Shown here: piece after piece, positions 1-11,639 of the stretch
How the letters are laid out: each line of letters begins with the position of its first letter
Position numbering within the stretch: position 1 is the stretch's first letter
From: Nemophila menziesii
Taxonomy: Eukaryota; Streptophyta; Magnoliopsida; Boraginales; Hydrophyllaceae
Length of the DNA: 64,000 nt
Direction of reading: 5' to 3'
Assembly (NCBI GenBank): GCA_029959085.1
Contig: JARWIR010000010.1
Coordinates: 35,394,731-35,458,730 of the forward strand
The notes under the pieces: model-generated
What the model was told of the DNA's origin: nothing
The model's input: only the letters and a program-made list of their open reading frames with translations
Database searches by the model: none
Position numbers and translations under genes: made by a program

Positions 1-111
1 AAATTACGAAAATCAAACTAATCTAAATTGCAAAAAAATAAAAACTTAGACTAATATACAAGAAATTGGCTTTTGTTTAACGTCGTTAAGCTCGACGGGT
101 TACCTCATTTA

Positions 112-2895
112 TCAGTCATTCACATAACCTCCCCAGCAGTGAGTGAGGTTATCAATATTTGCAACTCGGAATTTACAACCCTTAGCTTTTATTCCAACTA
201 ACTTATCTGAGATTACCTTAGCAACCACGAATGGTCCTAGCCAAGAGTTCTTTGATTCACATGTCTTTGGAGGAGGTTTAGGCTTTTTCATAGCAACTTC
301 TTCGCCTACTTTGAACTCCTTTTTCTTTCTTTCCTTCTTAGGTTCCTTTGGAACCTTCGTGACACGTGTTTTCTCTTTCTTCTTCGCATGATTGAGTGGT
401 GGATTTCTCTTAGGATTTGGAGGAACTTTGATCGGTGGTTTCTTTCTTAGTTCTTTTTCCTCCACCCCTAAGGTTTCCACAACACTAATTGGCTCTGTCT
501 TTACCGGCTCCATTACATCAACACGAAAACATTCTTCCTTGGAATCCGGAAACTTCATAGGTCTAAACACATTAAACTTCATCTCCTCGTCTTGGATTCT
601 CATAATCATTTCGCCGTTTTCTACATCAATCAAGGTACGCCCCGTGGCTAGGAATGGTCTTCCCAAAATAATGGGGACATTCCTATCCGCGTCGTAATCA
701 AGTATAATGAAATCAGCGGGAAAAATTAACGTACCTGCCTTAACGAGGACATCTTCGATTCGACCTTCTGGATGTGCAAGAGATCGATCCGCCATTTGCA
801 AGACCATAGAAGTGGGTCTTGCTTCAATATTAAGCTTGTCAAAGATTGATTTGGGCATAAGATTTATGCTTGCACCCAAGTCACATAGTGCTTTTCCTCT
901 CCACTCATTACCAATAGATATCGGAATTGTGAAATTCCCAGGATCAACTAACTTTGGAGGTAATTTACCTTGACAAATAGCACTACATTCTTCAGGAAGA
1001 CCAATCATTTCATTATCAAAATATGGCCGTTTGTTGGTGAGGGCTCTTTTCAGAAACCTAGCATACTTGGGCACATCTCGAATAGCTTCTAGCAACGGAA
1101 TATTTATGCTAAGACCTCTTACCTTGTTAAAGAATTTTTGATATTCAGCCATATCACCATTCTTTTGAACTCTTGATGGAAATGGTGGAGGTGGACGATT
1201 GATTATAAGATCATTTTTCTTTTTCGGAATCTCGTTAGACCTCTCTATTTCTTCCACTTCAACTTCTTTATCTTTATTCACCACCTCTTTTTCTTGTCTA
1301 ACTTCTTTTTCTTTCATAACCGGAAAAGGAGGTGGAGGAAGGTTCTTACCACTTCTGAGAGTAATAGCTTTACAGTCTTCGATTTGGATTGGATTCTCAG
1401 TATCGCTAGGGAGTTGCCCTTGTGGACGTTGATTCAGTTGTGTGTTAATTTGACTTAGCTGATTCTGGAACAACTTCATACTTGCTTCAACTGCGTTTTG
1501 ACGTTCCATAGCTTGTGTTTGAAGAGCAATTAAACTCTCAACTGTTTTCTGAAGGGTAACTCCTTGTTGTGGATGGGCAGGTAAGGCTTTCTGATTCATT
1601 GTGTCATCGTAATTGTCTTGAGGAGCTTGTCTCTGAACATAATTTCCCTGATTCTGTCCTCCTTGGTAATTGTTGTGTGGTCTTGGATTGTAGTTGTTAC
1701 CTTGGGGACGCGGCTGATACGCATAAGTAGGATTTGCTGCCCCATCAGGATTTGAGTATTGAAACCCCGGATGGTTTCTGTTAGGCTGATATCCATTACC
1801 ACTTGAATTAAAGTTACCTCTATTGGACACAAACATCACGGATTCTTGATTATTTTGACAATTTTCCCAACTATGATCATTGACACCGCAATACTCACAT
1901 CCATATACCTCTTGTGCAACCTTTACCTCACCTCTTTTATTCGAGAAACCTTCTTTCACGGCTAGAGTAAGTTGTCTCAATTGTTGTTCTAGTGTGGTCT
2001 GAAGCTTTGTCTCTAGCGTAGCAAACTTTTCTTCCATATCAACATTATTCACTCCTCCTCTAACTGGTGTTCTTACTGAACTCCACCCAACTTCATTCTT
2101 GACTGTTCTCTCTAAGATGATCTTTGCATGCGCGGGTTGAACTTGAAGAAAACCTGCACCACATAGCATATCTAATTTCTCTCTTGAATTCCCATCAAGG
2201 CCTCTATAAAATATTTTTAATTGTTGTTGTTCTGAAAAGCCATGATTGGGGACTCTACGTAAGCACATCTGAAATCTTGTCCAACTCCTACCCAAAGTTT
2301 CATCATATTCTTGACGGAAATGCGTCAATTCTAATTCAGCATCTAACCTCATGTTACTTGGGTAATACCTGTCAAAGAAAGCAATCTCTAATTGGTCCCA
2401 ATTAGTAATCTTCGTCGGATCTTGCGTATCGTGCCATTCACTTGCTCCATCAATGACAAAAAATTTAAACACAGCGTAGTACATCTGTTCTTTTGAAACT
2501 CCTTGTGTGATGTAAGAATCACATATCTGTTTGAATTTCTGTATCGCTCTAAGAGGATCTTCTCCAACTCTACCACGAAAATTTCCAAAGTTTTGGAATT
2601 GAGCTATCATACCCGGATCTGGACGAAACTTCGGAACATTTATATCTGGAGCACCTACTCCTATAGCAGGAGCACGGAATGGAACTTCTGGTGGACCATT
2701 AGTAAACCAAGGATCTTGATTCATCACGATTTGAGCTTGTCCGTTATTGTTCTGAATATTAACGTTTTCCATTAATTCTTCTACTTCTAAGGATTCTTGT
2801 TCTTTCCTTCTCTTGTTAGCAAGTCTGATTAATGATTCTGGATTATTAAGGATCGGAGGTGTTGGCTCTAGATCCTTAAAGAGTCTCCTTCGCAT
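112..2895 (-). CDS. Gag-protease polyprotein fused to an integrase C-terminal (GPF/Y) module
   Basis: An intact 927-codon ORF starting at ATG 2895, about 120 nt downstream of the primer site. Residues about 100-270 match the plant retrotransposon Gag domain (ASEWHD, WDQLEIAFFDRY, FRQEYDETL, IFYRGLD). A CX2CX4HX4C zinc knuckle occupies C333-C336-H341-C346. A proline/lysine-rich linker follows. Residues about 600-770 are an Athila-type aspartic protease with CDLGAS (D672) and ILGRPFLATG. The last 65 residues, from FKVGEEV at 861, are not protease: WLGPFVV (887-889 GPF) to NLTHCWGGY resembles the GPF/Y module at the end of Ty3 integrases. RT, RNase H and the integrase core are absent with no frame break, so this appears to be an in-frame deletion form. 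The product would assemble particles and mature itself but needs RT and IN in trans. Start choice: the first ATG after the primer site in this frame. Confidence 0.85.
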   Translation of the reverse strand: MRRRLFKDLEPTPPILNNPESLIRLANKRRKEQESLEVEELMENVNIQNNNGQAQIVMNQDPWFTNGPPEVPFRAPAIGVGAPDINVPKFRPDPGMIAQFQNFGNFRGRVGEDPLRAIQKFKQICDSYITQGVSKEQMYYAVFKFFVIDGASEWHDTQDPTKITNWDQLEIAFFDRYYPSNMRLDAELELTHFRQEYDETLGRSWTRFQMCLRRVPNHGFSEQQQLKIFYRGLDGNSREKLDMLCGAGFLQVQPAHAKIILERTVKNEVGWSSVRTPVRGGVNNVDMEEKFATLETKLQTTLEQQLRQLTLAVKEGFSNKRGEVKVAQEVYGCEYCGVNDHSWENCQNNQESVMFVSNRGNFNSSGNGYQPNRNHPGFQYSNPDGAANPTYAYQPRPQGNNYNPRPHNNYQGGQNQGNYVQRQAPQDNYDDTMNQKALPAHPQQGVTLQKTVESLIALQTQAMERQNAVEASMKLFQNQLSQINTQLNQRPQGQLPSDTENPIQIEDCKAITLRSGKNLPPPPFPVMKEKEVRQEKEVVNKDKEVEVEEIERSNEIPKKKNDLIINRPPPPFPSRVQKNGDMAEYQKFFNKVRGLSINIPLLEAIRDVPKYARFLKRALTNKRPYFDNEMIGLPEECSAICQGKLPPKLVDPGNFTIPISIGNEWRGKALCDLGASINLMPKSIFDKLNIEARPTSMVLQMADRSLAHPEGRIEDVLVKAGTLIFPADFIILDYDADRNVPIILGRPFLATGRTLIDVENGEMIMRIQDEEMKFNVFRPMKFPDSKEECFRVDVMEPVKTEPISVVETLGVEEKELRKKPPIKVPPNPKRNPPLNHAKKKEKTRVTKVPKEPKKERKKKEFKVGEEVAMKKPKPPPKTCESKNSWLGPFVVAKVISDKLVGIKAKGCKFRVANIDNLTHCWGGYVND

Positions 2896-3039
2896 ACACC
2901 AAACCTAAAAACCTGAGAAAACTAAACAAGCAAAAAAGCGTAAAACTGATAAAAACAAATATAAAAATAAATGCAACTATCACTAAAGGATAAACACCGT
3001 GGTCACACGCTACCGTCCCCGGCAGCGGCGCCAAAAACT
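2896..3039 (-). promoter_or_regulatory. Untranslated leader of element A with primer-binding site
   Basis: The segment between the LTR and the gag ATG. On the minus strand, TGGCGCCGCTGCCGGGGA (3033-3016) is complementary to the 3' end of plant tRNA-Asp, the usual primer of Athila-like elements. It is followed by ACGGTAGCGTGTGACC, also conserved in elements C and D of this window. A six-base spacer separates the LTR end (TGG at 3040 on the plus strand) from the primer site. Confidence 0.85.
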
Positions 3040-4600
3040 TGGTGGTCCTTTGTGTGTTCTAAATAAATGCAATAAATAATCGAACCACAACCGCAAGTGT
3101 ACGGTTGTCCCAAGTAGTATGTATGATAATACAGATTCGTTCCAAGGACGGAATGGTTGATCACAATGTCTAGCAAATAGTGATTGATGCACTTATGAAA
3201 AATAAAAGATAATAAAATGTTTGTTTGGTTTTGTTGATTAACGCTAATGAATGAAAGACAAATATTAAAATGCAAGTAAAAGCTAAGACGCAAGTAAAAT
3301 GATGTAAAACGCAATATGAGATGTAGCACCTGAGAACGCAAGGATCCTCCCAATCCTATTTCCTAACTTATGTTGTTTAAGGGCTAAATTAGTCAATTAC
3401 AATGGTCGGGATTCTAAATTCCTTATACCCCCGTCAGGGTGGACTATAAGGCGATCCTAAAGTGTCACTAGTCCCGTCAGGGTAAATATGATCCACCGTT
3501 GGATGATTAAGTTTTATTACCTCATTGGCCCTAAAATTAGCTAAGTTCGTCAGAATCAATAGCTTCTATTTTAGATTAAATAAATATTTCCGTACCTAAA
3601 CCCTCCGTCAGGATGATCCAATCGCCACTAATTGGAATAGCCTAGATACTAACACCTGTTCTTAGTTAGCTACTCTAAAAACAGTAAAATAATCTCAATT
3701 TATTGAAAAGAGTAAAAGCCCTAATTTAGTTTAATTCAATAAAAACCCAAATTCAACATTCGTTAATTAATAAGATTGGGATTCACCCATTATTTGTTCT
3801 CAAGCACTAATGAAAGCTTAGCTCATATTAAAATTAAAAACTAAATTAAAAATAAAGGAATTCATATTTGATTACAAAATTAAAATTGAAAGAACCTAAT
3901 TTCCGGAATTGGAATGACTACGAACGGAGCTATAGACCCACTCCAGCTCTTGTAGCTTCTTCTCTCTTCCTTCTGTTGCTTCTCTCTGGTGTTTAATCTT
4001 GTAGAATGTGAATTGTGTGAAAAATAGAAGTCCAGACCTCCTTTTATAAGTGCAAATTCGGACTAGGGCTTGGACCAGAAAATAAAAGCCTAATTAAATG
4101 TCCAAGCCCACTTTCTAAGCCCAAAATCCCGTAACTGATGATAGGCCTTCACTAAAACAGCTTTTCCCGATGCGTTACAACTCCGATTGACCTCATTCCA
4201 GTTGCTAAAGTTCCGTACTTCGATAAGGAATGTTTTCTCTTCAAAGGTCAGCGGCTCAATCAACTCTTAAGCACCTCGAAAACAGCAATCAATGGCCTGG
4301 AAAATGGATTTTCAGCTCTAAAAATAAAATCTTCGGGATTTCTCTTCAAGTCTTGACTCTATCTTTTGATCTTTGACTTTATCTTCGGATTCCTCTCCTA
4401 GCTAACATCTAAAACCTGTAAACTTTACACTAAAAATACCAATATTACGCGCAAAAGTTTAATAAATTAAAAATGCTAGAAATAAAAAGGTAATTCTGGA
4501 TTATTGAATATTTAGTACAAAAGTCTATCAAATTAATTAAATAAACACCAAAAATGATGTCTCCTAAGGGTCTAAAATAAGAACAATTAGGGAGACATCA
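3040..4600 (-). repeat. 5' LTR of Ty3 element A (1561 bp)
   Basis: Begins TGATGTCTCCC (minus, at 4600) and ends CCACCA at 3040, next to the primer site. It is closely related to the two LTRs of element C. It contains four spaced copies of a CACCCTGACGGGG-like motif (about 3429, 3474, 3547 and 3602 on the plus strand). A TATA-like CTTATAAAAG lies at 4050-4041. Confidence 0.9.
4041..4050 (-). promoter_or_regulatory. Putative TATA box of element A LTR
   Basis: CTTATAAAAG on the minus strand, about 550 bp inside the LTR; the related C and D LTRs have TATAAATA-type boxes at comparable places. Inferred only from sequence and position. Confidence 0.5.
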
Positions 4601-6247
4601 TACCGCAAGTGTACGGTTGTCCAAGTAATATTCGATAAATCGAGTTCGTTCGCAGGGACGGATTAGGCACAACTCAGGTATTAATCGAAAAGTAAGAATA
4701 ATTGCTTGACAGAAAAATAAAGTAAAGATTTTTGTTTGGTTTTTATAAATTAAAAGATGCAATAAAAAAAACTACGGAAATAAAAGAAAGCAAATAAACG
4801 AGACTTTAACTTCAGAAGAGAGAGAGTACTTGATCCTCGCAAAGGTTTCACCTGACCTATCTAATTCATGCTTCTGTTTAAGGGCTAAACTGGTATTATT
4901 GTGCTAGTCGGGACTCTAATATCTCCTAACCCCCGTCAGGGTGGACTTAGGAGCTATCCTACGGTATTAAAAACCCCGTCAAGGTGAATATAAGCTACTT
5001 TCAGATGAATACTAATTTACCTCATTGGCTGCATGGTTAGTTAAGCCCGCCAGGGTCAATAACGGATACTATGAGTCTATTATCTAAGTCTGTAATTAAA
5101 CCCCCCGTCAAGGTGATCCATACGCCACTATATGGAATAGCCTAATTACTATGAGTTAAGTTTGATTCATGACTTCAAAATTAGTGATTAAAACAAAATA
5201 ATAGTCAACACAAAATACCTAGTCTAATTTAAACCATTAAATCCCGAATTCAGAAAACATAAATTAAACAAAATTAAGCTCAACCCATATAGCGATTCTC
5301 AAGTACTAAATAAATTAGTTTATAATGGAATGGAAAACTAAATTAAAATAAAAGAAATTCATAGTTTCGAATTACAGAAAGAAAATAAAGAACCTAAAGG
5401 GTAAGATGAGTGATGATGGAAGAACATGACTCCTCCAGTACTAGCTTCTCCTTGCCTTCTTGCTCTGGCTTGAAAACCTTAAGCATCTTGTGTAATTCTA
5501 TAAAGTGTGTGAAAAGAGGAGGCTAAGGGGTGTATTTATAGGTGTTAGGGAACCCTAGGTCAAATTTACTTGGAGTGGGAGACAAGTCAAGAACTCTCAA
5601 ATTCGTAGCCCTAAATTCTAAGAAAGGTAAGATTCTGCTGCTGATTTGATTTGGTCATATCTCATTCAATACTTATCCATTTGAGGAGTTCCAATATATT
5701 AAACTGCTTGTCTTGGAAAGAGCTTTCTACTGGTGCAGATTTATAAGGCAGCTTTATCTTTTCCTTCTTTGCATATATCCTTCCTAAATCTTCTTATTTC
5801 CATGTAAATCTTTTTCCTTTATTTCTTTATCTTGACTTGGTCTCTAAGTAATTACCATATATCTTTTAAAGCTTCACATTAAATAAATAATTAAACTGCA
5901 TATGCTTAAAAAGAATAAATAAATAAATCAAGAAATAGAAATAGGAAAGTGCACTCTAAAAATAGAAACTTGAGTAAAAACATTTCCTAACACTCTAAAA
6001 TACACTAAGACTTTATTCTCACTTCTTCTCCTTGGACTGGTCTTTCATGAAATTCAAGAACTGATTAACTTTGCATTAAGAAAATTCAAATTTACGCACA
6101 AAAGCTCAGATTCTGCAAATAGTTAATTTCTAAGGGGAGAAAGTGCAATATGATCAAATAAGCCTAAAAGTATATCAATTAAGTCATTTATTCACCTAAA
6201 AGGATGTCTTCAAGGGGCTAATAATTAGAACAAATAGGGAGACATCA
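4601..6247 (-). repeat. LTR of Ty3 element B, interrupted by element A
   Basis: Matches the LTR of element D in reverse orientation: it ends AACAAATAGGGAGACATCA at 6247, the complement of the D start, and shares the motif series CCCGTCAGGGTG (about 4930, 4976, 5048, 5101), the block near 6020 (CTTGGACTGGTCTTTCATG) and a TATTTATA box at 5533-5540. Its last roughly 60 bp are missing and should lie beyond element A, outside the window. Sequence after 6247 lacks the polypurine tract seen in C and D, so I cannot tell whether this is a 3' LTR with a damaged border or a different copy. Confidence 0.8.
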
Positions 6248-6379
6248 CTAAGGTTTATGCTTTTGGGGCATTTTCCCATTCTACACCTAATTTCTTGAAG
6301 GATACACTATTTGTTTTGAAATTTTCACATATAAAGGGAATGAGGGAAAACAAATCCCCACACCCCCAATTAAAAGACT

Positions 6380-6399
6380 GAGGCGTGTCCCCACGACTC
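6380..6399 (-). other. Conserved hairpin of Ty3 3' region
   Basis: Plus strand GAGGCGTGTCCCCACGACTC; arms pair except one position around the tetraloop TCCC (GGGA on minus). The same hairpin occurs in element C (52556-52575) and D (61647-61666). Confidence 0.6.
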
Positions 6400-8193
6400 A
6401 AAACACACTTGATAAGAAAATTTATAATTTAAAACACATAACTAAACACATATGCTACATTAAATGATATGAAAGGTAAAGAGGAAAGAAAAGTACTCTC
6501 GGGGCTTATTCTCTCGCCTAATCATCACCCAAGGTAGGGTATGGTGGTTGTTTTGCTATATCGCAATGAATTTGCTCCTAGAGAGTAATGATGTGCGCTT
6601 GATTTACTTTTATTTATTCCACATTGTCTGCCAAGGAAGTTTAAGTTGCCTCTACTTGGCCGAATCGCTCTCTCATCCTTTTTTTCCATGAAATATCCTC
6701 ATCTCTCAAACTCGATTCCTTCTCGATCTTGCTACAAGAAGTCTTTACACCTAAAGGATTCTTCGTGCTTGCTCCTCTAAGATTTATTTTGATCCATTCG
6801 TCATCAATATTATTACTCGTCTTTTACGTAAGCTTTTAATCATCACGACTCACATTGGCTCTTCTCACTAGGCTCGTGATCATTGTTGGGTATTTCAAGT
6901 TAAACACCGATTGTGGTGCACTTGTGAAATGCATTACCAAATCAGAGATCACTTGTGTTACATCTATCTCCTTCTCTCATAAAACGCAATTCAAGAAAAT
7001 GACAAATTTCTACTTACATCCGCAGTTCGAACGTTCCTAAAGGCTGTTGGTGCAAGGAAAAGTGGTTACATACTCGTGCTTTGGTTTGAGGGAACTTGTA
7101 AAGCCAAGGTCCCTTCAACTCTCTTTTGTTATTCTGAACCAACTCTTTACACAAAACATGCTCGTAAAGCGAAACTAGATTGAAAGTGTCTATATTTTTC
7201 ACCTCTTCTTGATACTTTCAAGGTCCAAATAGTTCTTTGAACTAGAAATGGTTAAGAATTCTTCACTATGAATAGAATCAACTTCTGTCTAGGTGGAACT
7301 CGACCTTTTCTATCTCGGCTAAAGAGGCCTAGATATAGCTCGGATACTAAATTATTACAAAATCTAGATTGCCTCATCATGAATGTGGTCCATCCAAATA
7401 TATCACCCAAATCTACAAATCTTCTATACTCACCTTCTCGATCTCCTTTCTCAAATACTTTCTCATGTGAAGAGGTCCATTACAGCATCTTTTCCTTGGC
7501 AATATCTAATAAATACTTAGAAACTTCACTCACAAGGGGTATCATAATATCAACTTGATCGGGGGTAGCATTCTAGATTTTGAAATCACAATTTCTTTCT
7601 CTTGAGGAATCGGACTCATCATCACCGGTTCTTCTCTTACTGTTTGACTCAAATTACTCTTTCTATTCTTCCTTGAATTCACACGATTCTCAGTCATCTT
7701 CCTCGTTTCAACCTGTTCTCTCTATTGATTCTTTGTCATCTCCCTAGCACTTGCAAATGTCTTTGTTCTATTTGTCATCTCAATTGACCTTCACTCAAAG
7801 TTGCACCACTATTAAAGTTACCCCTTGATTATGGGTGAATAAGGTGTTTTATGGGTTAGGAATAGTCTATGGATGATCTTTAGTGAAGTGGGTATGATGG
7901 AATATTGGTTCGGTTAAAATTATTTAAGGAATTTAGAAAAAGGGTTCCGAATATTTTTGGATATAAATCTGGATTTCTAGGTGTTTTGAATGATTTGGGT
8001 GGTGTAAATTTTTTTCTTGAAGTGGAAAGATGAATTTGGATGTGAATCTATGGTATTTTGGAAATGTTTTGATTTGTGGTGAAGATTTGGTTGAAGTTTA
8101 ATGGAGTTTGGGTGGCTAGAGAAGATGAAGACTTTAGGATTTGGTCATTGGTATGAATTATACCTCCTCTTCATAGTTGTTATGTGTGATTAT

Positions 8194-8419
8194 GCGGTGC
8201 ACAGCATGGGTCACGTGGTGTATCGCGACCTTATCTTCTTGTACCGTGCTGACGGTAGTCACGATCCTCGATACAGTTTGTGCCAGCAGTATACCAGATG
8301 GAGGTGCGGTATACTGCAAATCCTCATTTCTCTCGACATGAAGACCGTATTCGCAACTAAATCAAGACCATTGTGACGATAGCGTCTCACGGTGCACCGC
8401 GGAAGTTGCGGTGTGCCAT
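8194..8419. repeat. Degenerate paired 12-bp dyad motifs
   Basis: Three pairs: GCGGTGCACAGC (8194) and GTGGTGTATCGC (8215), spacing 21; GCAGTATACCAG (8286) and GCGGTATACTGC (8306), spacing 20; ACGGTGCACCGC (8389) and GCGGTGTGCCAT (8408), spacing 19. They follow the same pattern as the better preserved pairs in the copia LTRs and in elements C and D. Confidence 0.6.
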
Positions 8420-8694
8420 AAATATTCTCGACCAACGCCATTTAAATCACTAAAAACACTATTACCCTTCTCATAAAACATAGTATACACTAAAACACTC
8501 TAAGATTATCTAATTTACACTATTAATAACAAAATAAAATGCCTAAAAACTTAAAAACAAAAATTGTCTGTTGTCTCTCGTAAACATTTCTATATTACTT
8601 CGTTCAAAGTTCAACGTTGTTACCTTGTTACTTATTCTTTATGGGATTCAAGTTATGTTTATTAAGTCAATTAAAGTGCTTATTTATATGTTTT

Positions 8695-8724
8695 TTGAGC
8701 TTTGGGAAATTTTTCATAACTCAA
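8695..8724. repeat. Member of the dispersed ~30-bp palindrome family
   Basis: TTGAG...CTCAA arms around a GGGAAA/TTTTTC core. First of many related palindromes between here and 35.3 kb; see 10480-10875, 15210-16370, 17584-17613 and 26600-27215. Confidence 0.5.
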
Positions 8725-8803
8725 CCATTTAAATAGAACGGTTTATATTATAGTAAGAAGATCAATCTTAGTAAAGTTTAACATTTTACAGGTAAGAATT
8801 AAT

Positions 8804-8822
8804 GACTCAGTAATTGAGTCAT
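8804..8822. other. Inverted repeat TGACTCA-5nt-TGAGTCA
   Basis: A perfect 7-bp inverted repeat around GTAAT, just upstream of the acidic ORF at 8843. TGACTCA is the core recognised by GCN4-like plant bZIP factors, so it could be a promoter element, but chance is possible. Confidence 0.3.
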
Positions 8823-8850
8823 CAGAATATCAAACAGTCGGGATGACAGA

Positions 8851-8911
8851 AGAAGAAGAAGAAGAAGAAGAAGAAGAAGAAGAAGAAGAAGAAGAAGAAG
8901 AAGAAGAAGAA
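8851..8911 (+). repeat. (GAA)n microsatellite
   Basis: About twenty GAA units encoding the Glu tract of the acidic ORF. It is probably length-variable. Confidence 0.9.
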
Positions 8912-10479
8912 GAGAAATATGATGATGATGAGAATGAAGAAAATGATGATGATGATGATGATGATTATTCACAGAGATATGTAGAAGATATAGATACTAA
9001 AGAAGTAGAAGATGATGTTGTTGAAAATTCAACGCTCGAAGACAAAATTAATGAAGAGGATGTTGTATTTGCGGAAGAAGGTTTGGGGAATGATCAAACG
9101 GAATTTGATGAAGATCTTGTGCCTAATCATAATGATGAAATTACATTTGATGACGGAGTCCCACTTGATGATGTTGTCCCATCTAATGATGGAGTCCCAC
9201 TTGATGAATTGCCAAACCGTAATAATGATTGAAATTTTGATTTAGACTTATTCAACGTGAGTCTATCACAACTGATAGTTTTATCGGGGAAGATGTAAGT
9301 TATGGTTTAATGGGATAAACAAGTTCAAATACTCAGTATCAAAAAACTTTATCAGAGGAACATTCGACTAATGAAGAGAAGATAAGTTCAGTGGAGTTGT
9401 AGATTAGTACAATTGAAGAAAAATTGTACAGGACAATAGAAGATAATCATAAAATAAAGGAGAAAATTAGATAGAAAGATGACAAAATAAAAAGAATGGA
9501 GATTCAATTAAAATAAGCAGTTGAATTGATAAATCTTTAAGAAAAAATGTCGAACAGTTAAAGCTTGAGAAGGAAAATACGAGGAAGACCTGTGTGAAAT
9601 TTGTTGATGAGAACACATCGTTGAAGTGTGAGATATACATGAAGGAAGAAGAGATGGGAGATAATTTTTTTGATTTGGAGCAAAGTCAAACAAGAATGAG
9701 TAAAGATGAGTATAAACAAAAGCTAGATGTAAAGAAAATTAAGTTAGACGAAGCGATGAAGATAAAGGAAGGCTCAATAGAAGTTAAAAAAATTTTGAAA
9801 AATCGATTTCAAATGTTATGTGATGAAAATGATCAACTATAACTTCAGGTTAATTAGATGTATGTTGATGTAGAACCCATATCACATTTGTTTGGTAAAA
9901 AAATAGAAAATGTCAAAAAAAAAAGACAGACTAGAAAAATGGAGACTAAAAAATTAAAAAACTCCGGAAGTGAATAAAGAAAAGTAGTGAAGAAGAAAAT
10001 AGAGTCGGAAAGAAAAATATTGTTAAAGATGAAAAGATATCCGAAGAGGAAAAGATTATAGAAGGGTAAAAGATATCCGGAGAGAAAAATATATTTGAGG
10101 TGGAAAATATAGTTGGAGAGGAACATATTGCAGAACATGAAAGTAAAGATCCTGGATCATCTAAATAAAAAAATTATAAGGATAAAAGAAACCAAAGAAA
10201 AGCAATAAAATTGAAAACAAATGCCAATGTTGTCATAGATAGGAGTTCAAATTGTGCCATTAGACCTTGTTTGCTCTAGCGCTTTGTATGATTTGCTAGT
10301 GAAGTTCGGTAACAATAATCCCAAAAATGTAAATATTTGGGAAAATGATAAATTGCAAATAACCGTTATTAAGGTGATGGAAGTTGTCCAAAAAAGAGTA
10401 TCAATTTCACAAAGGTATGTAAACTTTTTTCTCTTATCATTAAGTTTGATAAGACATACTTTTATTAAATATCTAACAT

Positions 10480-10875
10480 GTTTTTCTAAAATTTTGAATA
10501 TATTCCCAAAACTCGACATATTCTAGAATTTTATTAAATTTTTTTAGTTTTTTCACTTTTTTTTACTTACTTTTGATGTCTTTAACATGTTAGGTTAATG
10601 AATTTTATCATAACTCAATTAAACAATATTCGTTCATATTAAGTTTGTTTTTTGTCAATCACAGTTGAGTTTTGAGAAATTTCTCAAAACTTAAACTGCC
10701 CTATTTTTTTATTTCGCTATATGTTTGCTAACATATTTTTTTACTTAATTTTTTTATTTAAACTTTAAACTTTATATGTTATACTTCAGTTAAGATTTGT
10801 TCTAAATATTAAACAAATATATTTATTTTTTTGATGAATGTTGTGTTACGGAAAATTTCTTAAAACTCATGCTTC
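10480..10875 (+). repeat. AT-rich repeat with two ~30-bp palindromes, about 177 bp apart
   Basis: Palindrome at 10665-10694 (arms TTGAGTTTTGAGAAA and its near-complement) and a degraded one at 10841-10870. The unit recurs at 15210-15600 and 15980-16370, including the text around AACAATATT...TTTTTTGTCAA and TAAACAAATA. It sits between coding-like pieces of copy 1 of the Ulp1-like relic, so it may have been intronic. Confidence 0.6.
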
Positions 10876-11639
10876 TTTTATTTTTTGTCTTCTTGTTAAT
10901 AGGTTATAGCTGAAATATTAAATATGATGAGGAATAAGTACATAAGACTTTCAGTATAGATCAAATATTAAAAAAATGTTATACACATCAACATTGCCGA
11001 TGAGGTGATTGATCTTTAAAATAGACTAGATTTTGTATTTAATTTGTCACTATATTATGTTGCTTTATATACATCTTTTCGTTTTTTAGTTATTTCAAAA
11101 TGACAATGACGTTCATGCACTAGGAAAATATATAACCGAGGACTTTAAGAAAGTAAACTGCAAATATAGATATTTGTTGTGCCCGATTAAGACAGAAACT
11201 GTACGAAGTACCTTTTGGACACTCATGGTGTTTGACAAAGATACAAGTATATTTTTTCACCATTGCCCAATGCCTTATTTGAATAAATGATCAATATGAT
11301 GGAAAGCATTCGAAAACCCTGAAAACTAATGAAAATGTTTATTTCTTCGGTGAATAAAAATATTACAACTACAATTTATAACAAAAGAAGTACACACCCA
11401 AGTTTTGTTAACAATTATTTAGAAGTATCTCTGCCTCTATACACCTCTGAATTTTACGAGAATTAGCCCGTGAAATCTCCATACAGAAAAGGTATGATTG
11501 AACAGTTTAAGGCTTGCCTTGTGAATTAGTTAATGACAAAAGATTGTGATAAGAATGGATGTCATGCATGTATATGAATGAATACTTTACTTTTCAAACA
11601 TTGGAAAATAGGTTTATAATTGCATGATAGTGGTAAATC

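Larger units (their letters stand above)
1..4600 (-). mobile_element. Ty3/gypsy element A, non-autonomous, 5' part
   Basis: A minus-strand LTR retrotransposon whose 5' LTR (3040-4600), tRNA-Asp primer site and single long ORF are in the window; its 3' part lies before position 1. The Athila-like Gag and D-L-G-A protease place it in Ty3/gypsy. There is no reverse transcriptase or integrase core, so it must depend on helper proteins. The LTR starts TGATGTCTCC at 4600 (minus) and abuts at 4601 the interior of another LTR of the same superfamily (B), so A inserted into B. The duplicated target would be TACCG at 4601-4605; its partner is outside the window. Confidence 0.9.
6248..8460 (-). mobile_element. 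Decayed internal (3' non-coding) region of a Ty3 element
   Basis: No usable ORF. It shares features with the 3' internal regions of C and D: the hairpin at 6380-6399, a CT-rich block of degenerate coding-like sequence (about 7560-7760), a long GT-rich block (7800-8100) resembling 53150-53420 of element C, and paired dyad motifs at 8194-8419. Orientation (minus) is inferred from these. It probably belongs to LTR B, but the junction at 6247 is not clean. Confidence 0.55.

Noticed and set aside
143..1432. Plus-strand open frames opposite the Gag-protease ORF
   Set aside because: They are antisense shadows of the 927-codon ORF: no homology, and unlikely composition (Phe/Ser-rich).
3003..3353. 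ORFs starting in the LTR and primer site (also 42771-43058 and 55655-55921)
   Set aside because: Similar peptides arise only because the LTRs are homologous; they cross the LTR end and primer site and match no known protein.
8843..9232. Acidic 129-codon ORF as a host gene
   Set aside because: Open mainly because of the GAA/GAT repeats; downstream coding-like pieces are full of stops, so it is treated as part of a transposon relic.
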